The position numbers and the translations under genes are program-made. The notes under the pieces are model-generated. The model did not search any database. It was given only the letters and a program-made list of their open reading frames with translations, and was not told where the DNA came from. Shown here piece after piece: positions 18,331-27,987 of a DNA stretch of 64,000 bases (the stretch's first letter is position 1; every line of letters begins with the position of its first letter). This stretch comes from Rhizophagus prolifer (Eukaryota > Glomeromycota > Glomeromycetes > Glomerales > Glomeraceae), in NCBI GenBank assembly GCA_019425655.1, contig NQWY01024837.1, positions 1 through 64,000 on the forward strand, given 5' to 3'.

Positions 18331-18433
18331 AATCTTAAATTTTTCTGATTAATTCAAAGATTATGCTAAAAGTAAATCACAAAAAATCCTTAAGGAATTT
18401 AAAAAAAGAATTTTAAATAATTTTAAAACCCTA

Positions 18434-18790
18434 CTAATCCAAAATTAGCGTAATATTTTTATGCGATTCTATAATTTCAATTAAAATTTCAAATAAGGTT
18501 TGTCCGTTTCCGTCAATTAATTCATCCAGTTTTTGCTGAATTAAATTTACATTGAAAGGCTTTCCAATTCGAATTTTATTTTGATAGAATTCTTTTGTTG
18601 AATCAAAACCTAAATCTTCTCTCGACTTTTGGGAATTTTTCCAGATTATGTCTGTATCTACACCATACAAAATATCATTAAACCCATCCAACGTTCCAAC
18701 TTTCCAATTCTCATCTTTCATAAAAAGTTGAGAAACTTCTTCGTAAAAATCTTCCATATTAGAAAAATGACTGCCATTGATGACAGTCAT
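18434..18790 (-). CDS. Barstar-family protein (ribonuclease inhibitor-like)
   Basis: 118 residues from the ATG at 18790. An upstream in-frame ATG at 18826 would overlap purL and adds an Asn/Lys leader, so it is less likely; AAAAAGAAA sits before the chosen start. The barstar pattern is visible: INGSHFSNMEDFYEEVSQLF, then WKVGTLDGFNDILYG, and a C-terminal strand ending NITLILD. Barstar binds and blocks barnase-type RNases in the cytosol. No barnase-like gene is seen nearby. It begins 13 bp after the purL stop and is probably cotranscribed with it. What it inhibits is unknown, since many genomes carry solitary barstar homologues. Confidence 0.82.
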   Translation of the reverse strand: MTVINGSHFSNMEDFYEEVSQLFMKDENWKVGTLDGFNDILYGVDTDIIWKNSQKSREDLGFDSTKEFYQNKIRIGKPFNVNLIQQKLDELIDGNGQTLFEILIEIIESHKNITLILD

Positions 18791-18803
18791 TTTCTTTTTA
18801 TTG

Positions 18804-21800
18804 TTATTTGAAGTATTCCACTCCATTTTTAAAGATATTGTGATAATTCGCAGTTGGAATGTTTTTCATCAACCCTTCTGCAAAACGTTCCGGATGTCCC
18901 ATTCTACCGAAGATCTTTCCGTCTGAGCTCGTGATACCTTCAATTCCGAACAATGAATTATTTGGATTGAATGGCATTCCGTGAGCGATATTTCCTTCTA
19001 AATCTAAATATTGAGTAGCAATTTGTCCGTTTTCATACAACTTCTGAATTTCCGCTTCCGAAGCCATAAAACGACCTTCGCCGTGAGAAATAGGAATCGT
19101 GAACACCTGATCTTTCATTCCTTTCAGCCAAGGTGATTCGTCATTCACAACTCTTACGTTTACCATCTGAGAAATGTGTCTTCTGATGGCATTATGAGCC
19201 AAAGTTGGAGAATTTTCATCCAGATCTTTTATTCTTCCGTAAGGTAATAGTCCTGATTTTACCAACGCCTGGAAACCGTTGCAGATTCCGATGATCATTC
19301 CGTCTCTGTCTAACAATTCGTGAACTGCATTTCTCATTTTCTCGTTTTTCAAAACGTTTACAATGAATTTTGCTGAACCATCCGGCTCGTCACCTGCTGA
19401 GAAACCTCCTGAGAAAGCCAGAATCTGAGACGTTTTGATTTCCTCAACCCACGCATCAATACTTTCATCCAATAACTGGTGATTGATATTGATTAAAGGC
19501 AGACTGCTGATCACAGCTCCTTCTTTTGCGAAAGCGTTCAACGTATCATACTCACAGTTTGTTCCCGGGAAAACCGGTGCGAATACTTTTGGCTGAGCGA
19601 TTCCGTGTTTTTTAATGATGATATTTCTTGGGTTGATCGAGTTTAATTTTTCGTCGATCTCAACTGTTATTTTTTCTTTTTCAATCGTTGGGAAAAGATT
19701 TTCAAAGGTGTTCGTGTTTGCAGCTAATAATTAAAACTTCGTCTGCAACAACTTTTCCGATTAACTGAAGATTTGCAGAGCTTAATTCTTCTTTAGATTC
19801 GATGATTAAGCTACCGATATTTTTCGCTAATAAAACAGATCCATCAACTGTAATTTCAGCACCTAATCTGTTTCCGAAGCTCATTTTTGCCAAAGCAACT
19901 GCAACTCCGCCTTCTTTTACCGTTTTCACAGAAACGATTTTTCCGGCTTTGATATTTTCGAAAATGAATTCATAAACAGTTTTTAAAGCATCATAGTTCG
20001 GAAGTCCGTTTTCCTGAGCGATATGATTGAAGAAATACACTTTATTTCCTGCATTCTTAAATTCAGGGGAGATAATATTTTTCTTTTCTCCGTTCGCACA
20101 AGCGAAAGAAATCAACGTTGGCGGAACATTCAGATCCTGATACGTTCCACTCATTGAATCCTTACCACCGATTGCAGCCAATCCGAAATTGATCTGAGCA
20201 TCGTAAGCTCCCAATAAAGAAGCTAAAGGTTTTCCCCATTTTTCAGGATTCTGACCTAATTTCTCAAAATATTCCTGAAAACTGAATCTGATATTTTTAT
20301 AATCGCCACCCATTGCAACGATCTTTGCAACACTTTCTACAACTGCGTAAGAAGATCCCAACAAAGAATTCTGCTTAGAAATCTCCGCATCGAATCCCCA
20401 ACTTGCCAAAGAAACCGTTTCAATATCTTTTGCTCCGATGATCGGCAACGTCTGAACACTTCCTTCCATCAAAGTCTGCTGATATTTTCCACCCAAAGGC
20501 ATCGCAACCGTAGTCGCACCAATCGATGAATCAAACATCTCCAACAAACCTTTTTGAGAAGCTACATTTTTATCACTTAATATTTTTAAGAAATTCTCTT
20601 TATTGAATGTCGGAATTTCTTCTTTTACTTCATTAAGGTGAGTGATTTTAACTTCTTGGCTTTTAGAACAACCATTCGTATCTAAAAACGCTCTTGAAAG
20701 GTCAACAATTTTATCACCTTTCCAGAACATCTGCATTCTTCCTGAATCCGTAACTTTTGCAACTTCAACAGCCACAATGTTTTCAGCTTCACAGAACTTG
20801 ATGAATTTTTCTTTATCTTTTGGTTCAACCACAACTGCCATTCTTTCCTGAGATTCAGAAATAGCCAGTTCAGTTCCATTTAAACCTTCGTATTTTAATG
20901 GTAAAACATCTAAATTAACTTCTAAAGAATCAGCAATTTCACCGATCGCAACAGAAACACCTCCTGCACCGAAGTCGTTCGATTTTTTAATCAGTCTCGT
21001 CACTTCAGGATTTCTGAATAATCTCTGGATTTTACGCTCTTCTACAGCATTTCCTTTCTGAACTTCAGAACTCATCGTGTGGATAGAAGTTTCGTCCTGT
21101 TCTTTTGAACTTCCGCTCGCTCCACCAACGCCATCACGACCAGTTGCACCACCTAAAATAATGATAGAATCACCAGCTTCAGGCTTTTCACGTCTTACCC
21201 AATCTACAGGAACCGCTCCGGCTACGAAACCAACTTCCATTCTCTTTGCTTTGTAGCCTTCATCGTAGATTTCAGAAACCATTGTTGTTGCTAAACCGAT
21301 TTGGTTACCGTAAGAAGAATATCCGTTTGCAGCCTGTTTTGTAATTATTTTTTGAGGCAATTTGCCCGGCAAAGTTTTGTCAACCGATTCCAGAACATCC
21401 GCAGCACCCGTTAATCTCATCGCCTGGAAAACGAAAGAACGTCCGGACAAAGGATCTCTGATCGCTCCTCCTAAGCACGTTGAAGCCCCACCAAAAGGTT
21501 CGATTTCTGTCGGGTGATTGTGTGTTTCATTTTTGAATAATAAATACCAAGGCTCTTTTTTACCATCGTATTCAGCTTCGATTTGTATAGTACACGCGTT
21601 GATTTCATCAGAAACCACCAAGTTCTCCAAATTGCCCGTTTTATGGAAATATCTTCCGCAAACTGTTGCCAAATCCATTAAAGAGATCGGTTTCAATTCG
21701 CGTCCTAAGAATTTTCTTTTCTCGATATAATCATTGAAAATAGTTTCCAATGTATGCTTAAACTGTCCTTCAAATTCAATATTTGACAATTCTGTTTCAA

Positions 21801-22467
21801 ACGTTGTGTGACGACAGTGGTCGCTCCAGTACGTGTCTAAAACTTTAAGTTCAGTTTCCGTAGGATTTCTGTTCTCCGATTTAAAATATTCCTGAATGAA
21901 TTTTAAATCGTCTAAACCTAATGCAAAACCGTGGTTGTTAAAGAATTCTTCAAGCTTAGCATCATCAAAATTGATGAAGTTTTCGTGAACAATTACTTTT
22001 GAAGGTGTTTCTTCCGCAGGAATATCTAAAATCGTTAAATCTTTTTCCTGAGATTCTACTTTATTGATTAGAAGATCTTTGATTTTCGCTAAATCAGATT
22101 CGGAAACTCCTTCAAATTCGATTAATTTACCGCTTCTTACTTTAGACTTTTCATTTCCAGTCAGTAAAGCGATACATTGTTGTGCAGAATCCGCACGCTG
22201 ATCGTATTGTCCAGGCAAAAATTCTAATGCGAAATGAATTCCCTGTGCAGGATTTTCTTCGATTAAAATATCAGTAACCGGATCTACGAAAGTGCTGTTG
22301 ACCACCTTTTCGAATTCACCGTCATTTAATCCAAAAATATCGTAAACATTATAAACCTTTACGCTTTGGATCGACGGAACAACCGCTTTTACTTCATCAA
22401 AAATTTTTGGACTTTCCACATCGAAAATTCCTCTTTTTTCTACGAAAATTCTTTTGTTTTGAGACAT
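18804..22467 (-). pseudogene. purL: Phosphoribosylformylglycinamidine synthase PurL (large type), interrupted by one frame change
   Basis: Large single-chain PurL normally has about 1,230 residues and makes FGAM from FGAR, glutamine and ATP in purine synthesis. Here the first 921 codons (22467-19702) read through the linker, the AIR-synthase-like catalytic domains (SDHCRHTTFETE, KNETHNHPTEIEPFGGA, GRDGVGGASG) and end with VADEVLIISCKHEHL and a stop. The rest continues in another frame: NTFENLFPT, then FAPVFPGTNCEYDT, and the glutaminase domain with nucleophile Cys in GICNGFQ and the His/Glu pair in GHPERF. The frame switch lies around 19715-19735, consistent with a one-base indel. Either the gene is broken, or the assembly has an error; the domains otherwise look unworn. 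Barstar-like gene follows directly. Confidence 0.85.
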
Positions 22468-22523
22468 TAGATGTCAGTTGTCAAATTTAATTGACGTATT
22501 TTGATATAAATTATCAAAGGGTA

Positions 22524-22728
22524 GCAGTCCTACGGACTGCGGATTATCCTATTCTTTTTCTTTCTACACAGATGGCATTCCTACGGAATGCTCTTTATCA
22601 CAAATCTTGCAAGCAATTCTGTTAAAAATTAACATTGCACTAAATGTTATTTATTTCAGGTGATTCCATAGGAATCATATCTGTGTAGAAAATTATATTG
22701 TTAAAGATGGCGCAGTCCGTAGGACTGC
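22524..22728. repeat. Cluster of REP-like palindromes upstream of purL and downstream of the transposase gene
   Basis: This is the 297-bp gap between purL and the transposase gene. Four 17-bp palindromes share the plan arm-TAC-arm: GCAGTCCTACGGACTGC (22524-22540), GCATTCCTACGGAATGC (22575-22591), TGATTCCATAGGAATCA (22661-22677) and GCAGTCCGTAGGACTGC (22712-22728). The second and third also carry a TTTCTACACAGAT flank in opposite orientation, making a REPIN-like inverted pair. Matching palindromes occur on the other side of the transposase gene. Confidence 0.8.
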
Positions 22729-22764
22729 TATTATCATTTACAAAATTCAAAATTGTATTTCAAA

Positions 22765-23235
22765 TTATTTATTATCATAGAATTCAAACAAATATTCATT
22801 CTTAAATTCAATTTCAAAAGCAGTAAGCATTTCAAGATATTCTTCTTTAAAACTTTTCTTAGAATGATGCTTTTCCTGATTCATAACATAATTTATAACT
22901 TTTTCCTTTTGACTTTTTGCATAAGAAAATGCGCCGTAACCTTCCTGCCAGGAAAATTTACTCCAACATAATTTTTTATCATTAATAAAATTTGAAGATT
23001 CAATTTTAACCGTTTTAATCAATTCCGGAATTGTAATCTGCAAATTTTTATAACTGAAGAAGATGTGAAGATGATCAGGATTTGCATAAATAGCCAATAC
23101 TTTTTGTTTTTTATTGCTAAATATTCCACAAATGTACTGTTCAATTTCTTCTCTTACTTCAGATTTAATTTTATTATGACGTCCCTTTGTAGCAAAAACA
23201 ACCTGAAGATAAATCTGTGTATATGTATTAGGCAT
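22765..23235 (-). CDS. REP-associated tyrosine transposase (RAYT), IS200/IS605 TnpA-like
   Basis: A 156-residue single-domain Y1 transposase. It begins MPNTYTQIYLQVVFATKGR, typical of the group. The HUH metal-binding pair is in NPDHLHIFF and the likely catalytic tyrosine in VINYVMNQEKHH. Such enzymes cut and rejoin single-stranded DNA at hairpins. Unlike true IS200, RAYTs are single-copy genes that move short palindromes rather than themselves, and here palindromes of one family lie within 300 bp on both sides. It sits between purL and purB, both on the same strand. It looks intact. Confidence 0.9.
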   Translation of the reverse strand: MPNTYTQIYLQVVFATKGRHNKIKSEVREEIEQYICGIFSNKKQKVLAIYANPDHLHIFFSYKNLQITIPELIKTVKIESSNFINDKKLCWSKFSWQEGYGAFSYAKSQKEKVINYVMNQEKHHSKKSFKEEYLEMLTAFEIEFKNEYLFEFYDNK

Positions 23236-23268
23236 AATATTTTATTTTTCATCATTTTTACAAAGATA

Positions 23269-23379
23269 GCATTCCTACGGAATGCCCCATCATGACGGCC
23301 AATTTTCTACACAGATTTTAATCCTACGGAATAATTTATTTAAAGCCTTAAATAAAATATGCAGCCCAAAAGACTGCAT
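23269..23379. repeat. REP-like palindromes on the other side of the transposase gene
   Basis: GCATTCCTACGGAATGC (23269-23285) is identical to the copy at 22575. A diverged copy with the TTTTCTACACAGAT flank follows near 23305-23333, and an ATGCAG/CTGCAT pair with a longer loop lies at 23359-23379. They fill the 150-bp gap before purB. Confidence 0.75.
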
Positions 23380-23385
23380 ACAATA

Positions 23386-24813
23386 TTATACTTTAAGATC
23401 AGCCTCTAATCCTATCAGATCTTTGTTGGCATCAATAATCGGCTGAACTTCATTGGCAATGAATTCCTCCGTCTGAATTGGCGCAAAACCGATGAAGTTT
23501 TTAGGATCAAGAACTTCTTTTAATTTTGATTTATCCAGTTTTAATGAATCGTCATTCAGGATTCTTTCGATAAGGTCGTTTTCTTTACCTTCTACTTTCA
23601 CCTGCTTAGAAGCTTCCATAGAATGAACCCTGATTACTTCGTGGATTTCCTGACGGTCACCACCAGCTTTTACCTCTTCCATGATGATATATTCTGTCGC
23701 CATGAAAGGAAGTTCTTCCATAATATGTTTGTTGATTCTGTTCGGATATACTACGATTCCGTTCATGATGTTGTTCCAGATCAATAGGATTGCATCAACA
23801 GCTAAGAAAGCCTGAGGAATTGTTAATCTCTTGTTTGCAGAATCATCCAATGTTCTTTCAAACCATTGTGTTGAAGCAACCATTGCAGAACTTGTCGTTA
23901 AAGACATTACATATTTTGCCAAAGCTCCGATTCTTTCGCTTCTCATTGGATTACGTTTGTAGGCCATTGCCGATGAACCGATCTGGTTTTTCTCGAATGG
24001 TTCTTCAATTTCTTTAAGATTTTGAAGTAAACGTAAATCGTTTGTGAATTTATGTGCAGATTGCGCGATATTTCCTAATAAAGCTACAACTTTAGCATCG
24101 ATTTTTCTGTCGTAAGTCTGCCCGGAAACTCCGAAAACTTTTTCGAAGCCGAATCTTTTTGACAATTCTTTATCCAGATATTTTACTTTAGAATAGTCAC
24201 CGTTGAAAAGCTCCAAGAAACTTGCTGCAGTTCCTGTTGTTCCTTTTACTCCTCTGAATCTTAATGTTTCCAGGAAGAAATCAAGTTCTTCGATGTCAAG
24301 AACCAAGCTCTGTAACCAAAGTGTAGCTCTTTTTCCAACTGTCGTTAATTGAGCTGGTTGGAAGTGTGTGAATCCTAAAGTCGGAAGATCTTTATATTGA
24401 ATAGCAAAATCTGCTAAATTTTTCATCACGTTAACCAACTTTTTCTTTAAAATTAAAAGTCCGTCACGGATCTGAATTAAATCTGTGTTATCTCCTACAA
24501 ACGCTGAAGTTGCTCCCAAGTGAATAATTCCTTTTGCAGAAGGCGCCACATCACCATAAGCGTGAACGTGAGCCATTACATCGTGTCTGAATTTTTTCTC
24601 GTATTCAGCAGCTTTTTCATAATCGATGTTTTCAGCATTGGCTTTCAATTCAGCGATTTGCTCATCTGTAATGTCCAGACCAAGATCTTTTTCAATTTCA
24701 GCAAGGGCAATCCAAAGCTTTCTCCAGTTCTGGAACTTATTGTTGTGCGAGAAATTAAACAGCATTTCTTCACTGGAATAGCGCTCTTCCAATGGATTTT
24801 TGTAGGAATTCAT
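23386..24813 (-). CDS. purB: Adenylosuccinate lyase PurB
   Basis: A 475-residue member of the fumarase/aspartase superfamily, of the long type. The superfamily signature is GSSAMAYKRNPMRSERIG (about residues 282-299), whose mobile loop carries the catalytic Ser. Other active-site regions are RHDVMAHVHAYGDVAP with GATSAFVGDNTD, and GFTHFQPAQ. It cleaves adenylosuccinate to AMP and SAICAR to AICAR, the two fumarate-releasing steps of purine synthesis. It is on the same strand as purL and upstream of it, but palindromic repeats and a transposase gene lie between, so an operon is doubtful. The protein appears complete. Confidence 0.97.
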   Translation of the reverse strand: MNSYKNPLEERYSSEEMLFNFSHNNKFQNWRKLWIALAEIEKDLGLDITDEQIAELKANAENIDYEKAAEYEKKFRHDVMAHVHAYGDVAPSAKGIIHLGATSAFVGDNTDLIQIRDGLLILKKKLVNVMKNLADFAIQYKDLPTLGFTHFQPAQLTTVGKRATLWLQSLVLDIEELDFFLETLRFRGVKGTTGTAASFLELFNGDYSKVKYLDKELSKRFGFEKVFGVSGQTYDRKIDAKVVALLGNIAQSAHKFTNDLRLLQNLKEIEEPFEKNQIGSSAMAYKRNPMRSERIGALAKYVMSLTTSSAMVASTQWFERTLDDSANKRLTIPQAFLAVDAILLIWNNIMNGIVVYPNRINKHIMEELPFMATEYIIMEEVKAGGDRQEIHEVIRVHSMEASKQVKVEGKENDLIERILNDDSLKLDKSKLKEVLDPKNFIGFAPIQTEEFIANEVQPIIDANKDLIGLEADLKV

Positions 24814-24968
24814 TTTTTTTACTTTCGTTTTATTAGATTCACAAATTTAAGAAAATTAACCGATTGTATAAAATCTAATTAAATATTGAATTTTGGTTTA
24901 ACCAAAGGCTTTTTTTCGAATCCAAAGTTCGGCGGGATATTTGTATTTCCAATTTTAAATCTAATAAA

Positions 24969-25352
24969 ATGGTCTCAAAAATTACATCAGAAATCAAAGT
25001 CAGCGTAACGACAGAATATGATAACCATAACAGTTATCCTTCTGAAAATCGTTATGTCTTTCGTTATAATATTGAAATCCAAAACCTTAGTGAAAGACCT
25101 GTTAAATTACTTTCCAGAAAGTGGATAATTTATGATTTGGGATTCGGTTTTACCGAGGTTGAAGGTGCTGGTGTGATTGGTCTGACGCCTGTTATCGAAA
25201 GTGGTGAAAAATTCAGTTATTTTTCTAATGTGATCGTAAAATCAGGTGTTGGAAGCATGGACGGTTATTATACCTTCGAAGATGCCAGTCAGCAGAGTTT
25301 TGAAGTAGATATTCCTAAATTCAATCTTGTTTCTGAAGTTTTGAGTAATTGA
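24969..25352 (+). CDS. apaG: ApaG family protein (DUF525)
   Basis: A 127-residue protein spanning one ApaG domain, an Ig/FN3-like beta sandwich. The family glycine loop is in VEGAGVIGLTPVI, with YVFRYNIEIQN before it and MDGYYTFED after it. ApaG was named for the apaGH locus and linked to Co2+/Mg2+ efflux in Salmonella, but its biochemical role is not settled. It is alone here, divergent from purB, and is followed by a dispersed palindromic repeat. Confidence 0.93.
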   Translation: MVSKITSEIKVSVTTEYDNHNSYPSENRYVFRYNIEIQNLSERPVKLLSRKWIIYDLGFGFTEVEGAGVIGLTPVIESGEKFSYFSNVIVKSGVGSMDGYYTFEDASQQSFEVDIPKFNLVSEVLSN

Positions 25353-25400
25353 CCTTTGGATGATCCATGGCGAACAGAAACGAATGTCCAACCTTGCAAA

Positions 25401-25478
25401 GCGCAGCCCGACTTGAACGGAGCTCTTTTTGTTTTTAATAAAACAAAAAAGCGGGAGTGGAAGGCGGAAAAGCTGCCC
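25401..25478 (+). repeat. Dispersed palindromic intergenic repeat, copy 2
   Basis: It reads GCGCAGCCCGACTTGAACGG, then CTTTTTGTTTT and its complement around a short loop, then AAAGCGGGAGTGGAAGGCGG. The order and several blocks match the minus strand at 8629-8746. It lies between convergent apaG and exonuclease genes and could act as a terminator because of the T-rich stem. Confidence 0.7.
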
Positions 25479-25486
25479 AAATCATT

Positions 25487-26041
25487 CTATAAAATTTTAA
25501 TTCTCTTGCCGAAAATATCTTTGATTTCATCGGTTCTTGTTATCATCAGCCTTTCAAAACCCAACAGGGAAATCCTTGCACAGACTTCTGCATCGGCATC
25601 TGCCCGGTGATGATTGAATTTGATCTGATGTTGTTCCGCAAGACTTTTCAGACCATAACTTTTCAAATCTTTCCATGCTTTTTTTGCAACACCAATACTG
25701 CATAAATAATTGAGATTTGGCTTGAAAAAACCGTAATGATCAAGACAACCTCGCAATACGCTTACATCGAAAGAAGCATTATGAGCAATCATAAGATTAC
25801 CATACATCATATTTTCCACTTCATACCAAACATCACCAAAAGTAGGAGAGTGCTGCACATCTTCTGGCGTAATACCATGAACTGCAACATTATGATGATT
25901 AAAATAGGGAAAGGACGGCGGTTTTATAAGCCAGGATTTGGTTTCTTTAATCTGACCATTTTCTACAATGCAAACTCCCAGTTCACAAGCAGAGTTTTTT
26001 TCGTGTGTTGCAGTTTCAAAATCAAGAGCTACAAAATCCAT
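25487..26041 (-). CDS. DEDDh 3'-5' exonuclease (DNA polymerase III epsilon-like)
   Basis: A 184-residue stand-alone exonuclease domain. The four metal-binding acids and the general-base His are visible: Asp and Glu in FVALDFETATHEK, Asp in AHNASFDVSVL, and His with the last Asp in HHRADADAEV. It lacks polymerase or BRCT modules. Proteins of this kind trim DNA or RNA 3' ends; the substrate is not predictable here. It is the third gene of a tight minus-strand unit, starting 4 bp after the glycosyltransferase stop. Confidence 0.92.
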   Translation of the reverse strand: MDFVALDFETATHEKNSACELGVCIVENGQIKETKSWLIKPPSFPYFNHHNVAVHGITPEDVQHSPTFGDVWYEVENMMYGNLMIAHNASFDVSVLRGCLDHYGFFKPNLNYLCSIGVAKKAWKDLKSYGLKSLAEQHQIKFNHHRADADAEVCARISLLGFERLMITRTDEIKDIFGKRIKIL

Positions 26042-26045
26042 CTTA

Positions 26046-27020
26046 TTAATTTTTAGACCCTAAAAAATGCTTAAAGATCAACCATTTTGATTGATAATAA
26101 GGATCGATCTGCTGTTTTTGCCTTAGCCGAATTGATCCGGGAAGTTGCCAATAGAAACCAACATGCGATTTGAAAACAGCCCAAAGATGCTCCCATCCAT
26201 TTTTATAAGCAAAATATAAACCTGCAATCCCATCTAATGACAATCTGAAAAACAGAATGAAAAATGCTTTTGAGGAAGGTAAGTTTTTGAGCATCATTGT
26301 GAGATTATTTCTGAAATTCAGGTAGGTTTTTTGCGGATTCTGTTTGTTAAGTGTTCCGCCACCAACGTGGTAAACCTTGGATTTTCCGGTATAATAGATT
26401 TTTTTTCCGTTATTTTTTAATCTCCAACAAAGATCGATCTCTTCCTGATGTGCAAAGAATCTCTCATCGAAACCATTCATATCCCAGTAATCTTTTGATC
26501 GAATAAACAATGAACAACCTGATGCCCAGAATATTTCGGTTTCATCGTCATATTGTCCACTGTCCAATTCTATATCATCAAAAATACGTCCTCTGCAATA
26601 GGGATAGCATAGATTGTCAATTAACCCGCCACCAGCTCCGGCAAATTCGAATTTGTTTCTTTGATAATAATCCAGGATTTTCGGCTGAATGGCGGCAATG
26701 TCCTTATCCTTAGAAAATAAATTAAGAATAGGAGAGATCCAGTTTTCTGTAACCTCTACATCCGAATTCAGAAGACAATAAATATCCGCATTGATAGATT
26801 TCAATCCTTCGTTATAACCTGCTGCAAAACCTGAATTAGTTTTATTCTCAATAATTTTGACAGCAGGAAAATCAGATTTTAGAAATGAAATAGAATCATC
26901 GGTTGACGCATTGTCAATAACAAAAATCTCCGCATCCTGAGAATATTTTACAACAGAAGGCAAGAAATTTTCTAACCAATTTTTTCCATTCCAGTTGAGT
27001 ATAGCAATTGCGACAGTCAT
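26046..27020 (-). CDS. Glycosyltransferase family 2 (rhamnosyltransferase-like)
   Basis: A 324-residue GT-A enzyme. It begins with the nucleotide-sugar fold (TVAIAILNWNGKNWL, VIDNASTDDS), has the metal-binding acid motif in CLLNSDVEVTENW, and the acceptor-side motif HQEEIDLCWRLKNNG. The C-terminal third has a hydrophobic, probably membrane-associated stretch near FFILFFRLSLDGIAGLYF. It should add a sugar to a cell-surface glycan in the cytoplasmic leaflet. Its ATG abuts the stop of the acyltransferase gene with no gap, so the two are cotranscribed and perhaps translationally coupled. Sugar and acceptor are unknown. Confidence 0.9.
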   Translation of the reverse strand: MTVAIAILNWNGKNWLENFLPSVVKYSQDAEIFVIDNASTDDSISFLKSDFPAVKIIENKTNSGFAAGYNEGLKSINADIYCLLNSDVEVTENWISPILNLFSKDKDIAAIQPKILDYYQRNKFEFAGAGGGLIDNLCYPYCRGRIFDDIELDSGQYDDETEIFWASGCSLFIRSKDYWDMNGFDERFFAHQEEIDLCWRLKNNGKKIYYTGKSKVYHVGGGTLNKQNPQKTYLNFRNNLTMMLKNLPSSKAFFILFFRLSLDGIAGLYFAYKNGWEHLWAVFKSHVGFYWQLPGSIRLRQKQQIDPYYQSKWLIFKHFLGSKN

Positions 27021-27899
27021 CTATTCGTCATAATTTTTGATTGAATCTTTATATTTCCATCTTCTGTGTGACCAAAGCCAGTTGTCCGGTCTTTTCCTGA
27101 TTGTATTTTCCAGTAGTTTATGAAATTTTTTTACAACTTCGTGCTCTACAAATTTTTCTCCATCGGGATAGATCCTGTGATAATTAACCTGATAAAAGCC
27201 TCTTTTTACCTTTTTCATTTCACAGAAGATAAACACCAAATCCATTCTTGTAGATAGTTTATCATATCCTACAAAAGCGGGTGTTTTCTGATTCAGAAAA
27301 TTAAGTCCATAATTAACATGAGAAATATGAGGCGTTTGATCCGCAACAAACATATATGCGGAATTACCATCATTTGGCGCCCGGAAAATCTGTTTAATCA
27401 CCTCATTGGCTTCAAGAGATTTATTATTAAATCTATTTCTGATGGTTTTAATTTTTTCTTCCCAGAATTTGCTGTTCATTTTTCTGTAAACCGGATGACA
27501 GTCTTTTTGTGGAATAAGAGTGGCTAAGGCATTGAACCATTCCCAGTTAAAAATATGACCTGATAACATGATTATATTTTTTCCTTCCGCCTTCGCCTGA
27601 TGAAATACATCTTGATTAAGATGCTGCATTCTTACCCGAGATTCCGTTTCTGATATTGTAAAAGCCTTCAACATCTCGGCAAGGTAATCACAAAAATTAG
27701 AGAAGAATTTTTTTGAGATATCTTTGATCTCTTTATCCGACTTTTCAGGAAAAGCGTTTCTAAGATTCTCCAGAACAACTGCTTTTCGATAACCAATAAT
27801 ATAGTAATTAAGAAAAAACATTATATCTGAAAAGAAATATAATACCTTAAGCGGTAATCTGGAAATTAGTAATAATATGCTGAATAAAAATTGATTCAA
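27021..27899 (-). CDS. Lipid A biosynthesis acyltransferase-like protein (LpxL/HtrB family)
   Basis: A 292-residue protein with an N-terminal membrane segment (FLFSILLLISRLPLKVLYFFS) and the acyltransferase motif H-x4-E in LSGHIFNWEWFN (about residues 113-118). FVADQTPH and the basic C-terminus WLWSHRRWKYK also fit. LpxL-type enzymes add secondary acyl chains to lipid A precursors at the inner membrane; related Bacteroidota proteins may acylate other lipids such as ornithine lipids. It heads a three-gene unit with a glycosyltransferase and an exonuclease, which suggests envelope assembly for the first two. Confidence 0.88.
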   Translation of the reverse strand: MNQFLFSILLLISRLPLKVLYFFSDIMFFLNYYIIGYRKAVVLENLRNAFPEKSDKEIKDISKKFFSNFCDYLAEMLKAFTISETESRVRMQHLNQDVFHQAKAEGKNIIMLSGHIFNWEWFNALATLIPQKDCHPVYRKMNSKFWEEKIKTIRNRFNNKSLEANEVIKQIFRAPNDGNSAYMFVADQTPHISHVNYGLNFLNQKTPAFVGYDKLSTRMDLVFIFCEMKKVKRGFYQVNYHRIYPDGEKFVEHEVVKKFHKLLENTIRKRPDNWLWSHRRWKYKDSIKNYDE

Positions 27900-27987
27900 T
27901 GTATAATGAATATTGGCAAATATACTGAAAAATGGCTGGATTTTTGATTAACTTTGATGTTTAATTAAAATCTATTATCAATAATAA

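Noticed and set aside
19702-19745. Naturally split PurL/PurQ pair instead of a frame break
   Set aside because: The sequence between the two frames still encodes the normal linker of the large single-chain PurL, and the second frame has only a TTG as a start well inside the glutaminase domain.
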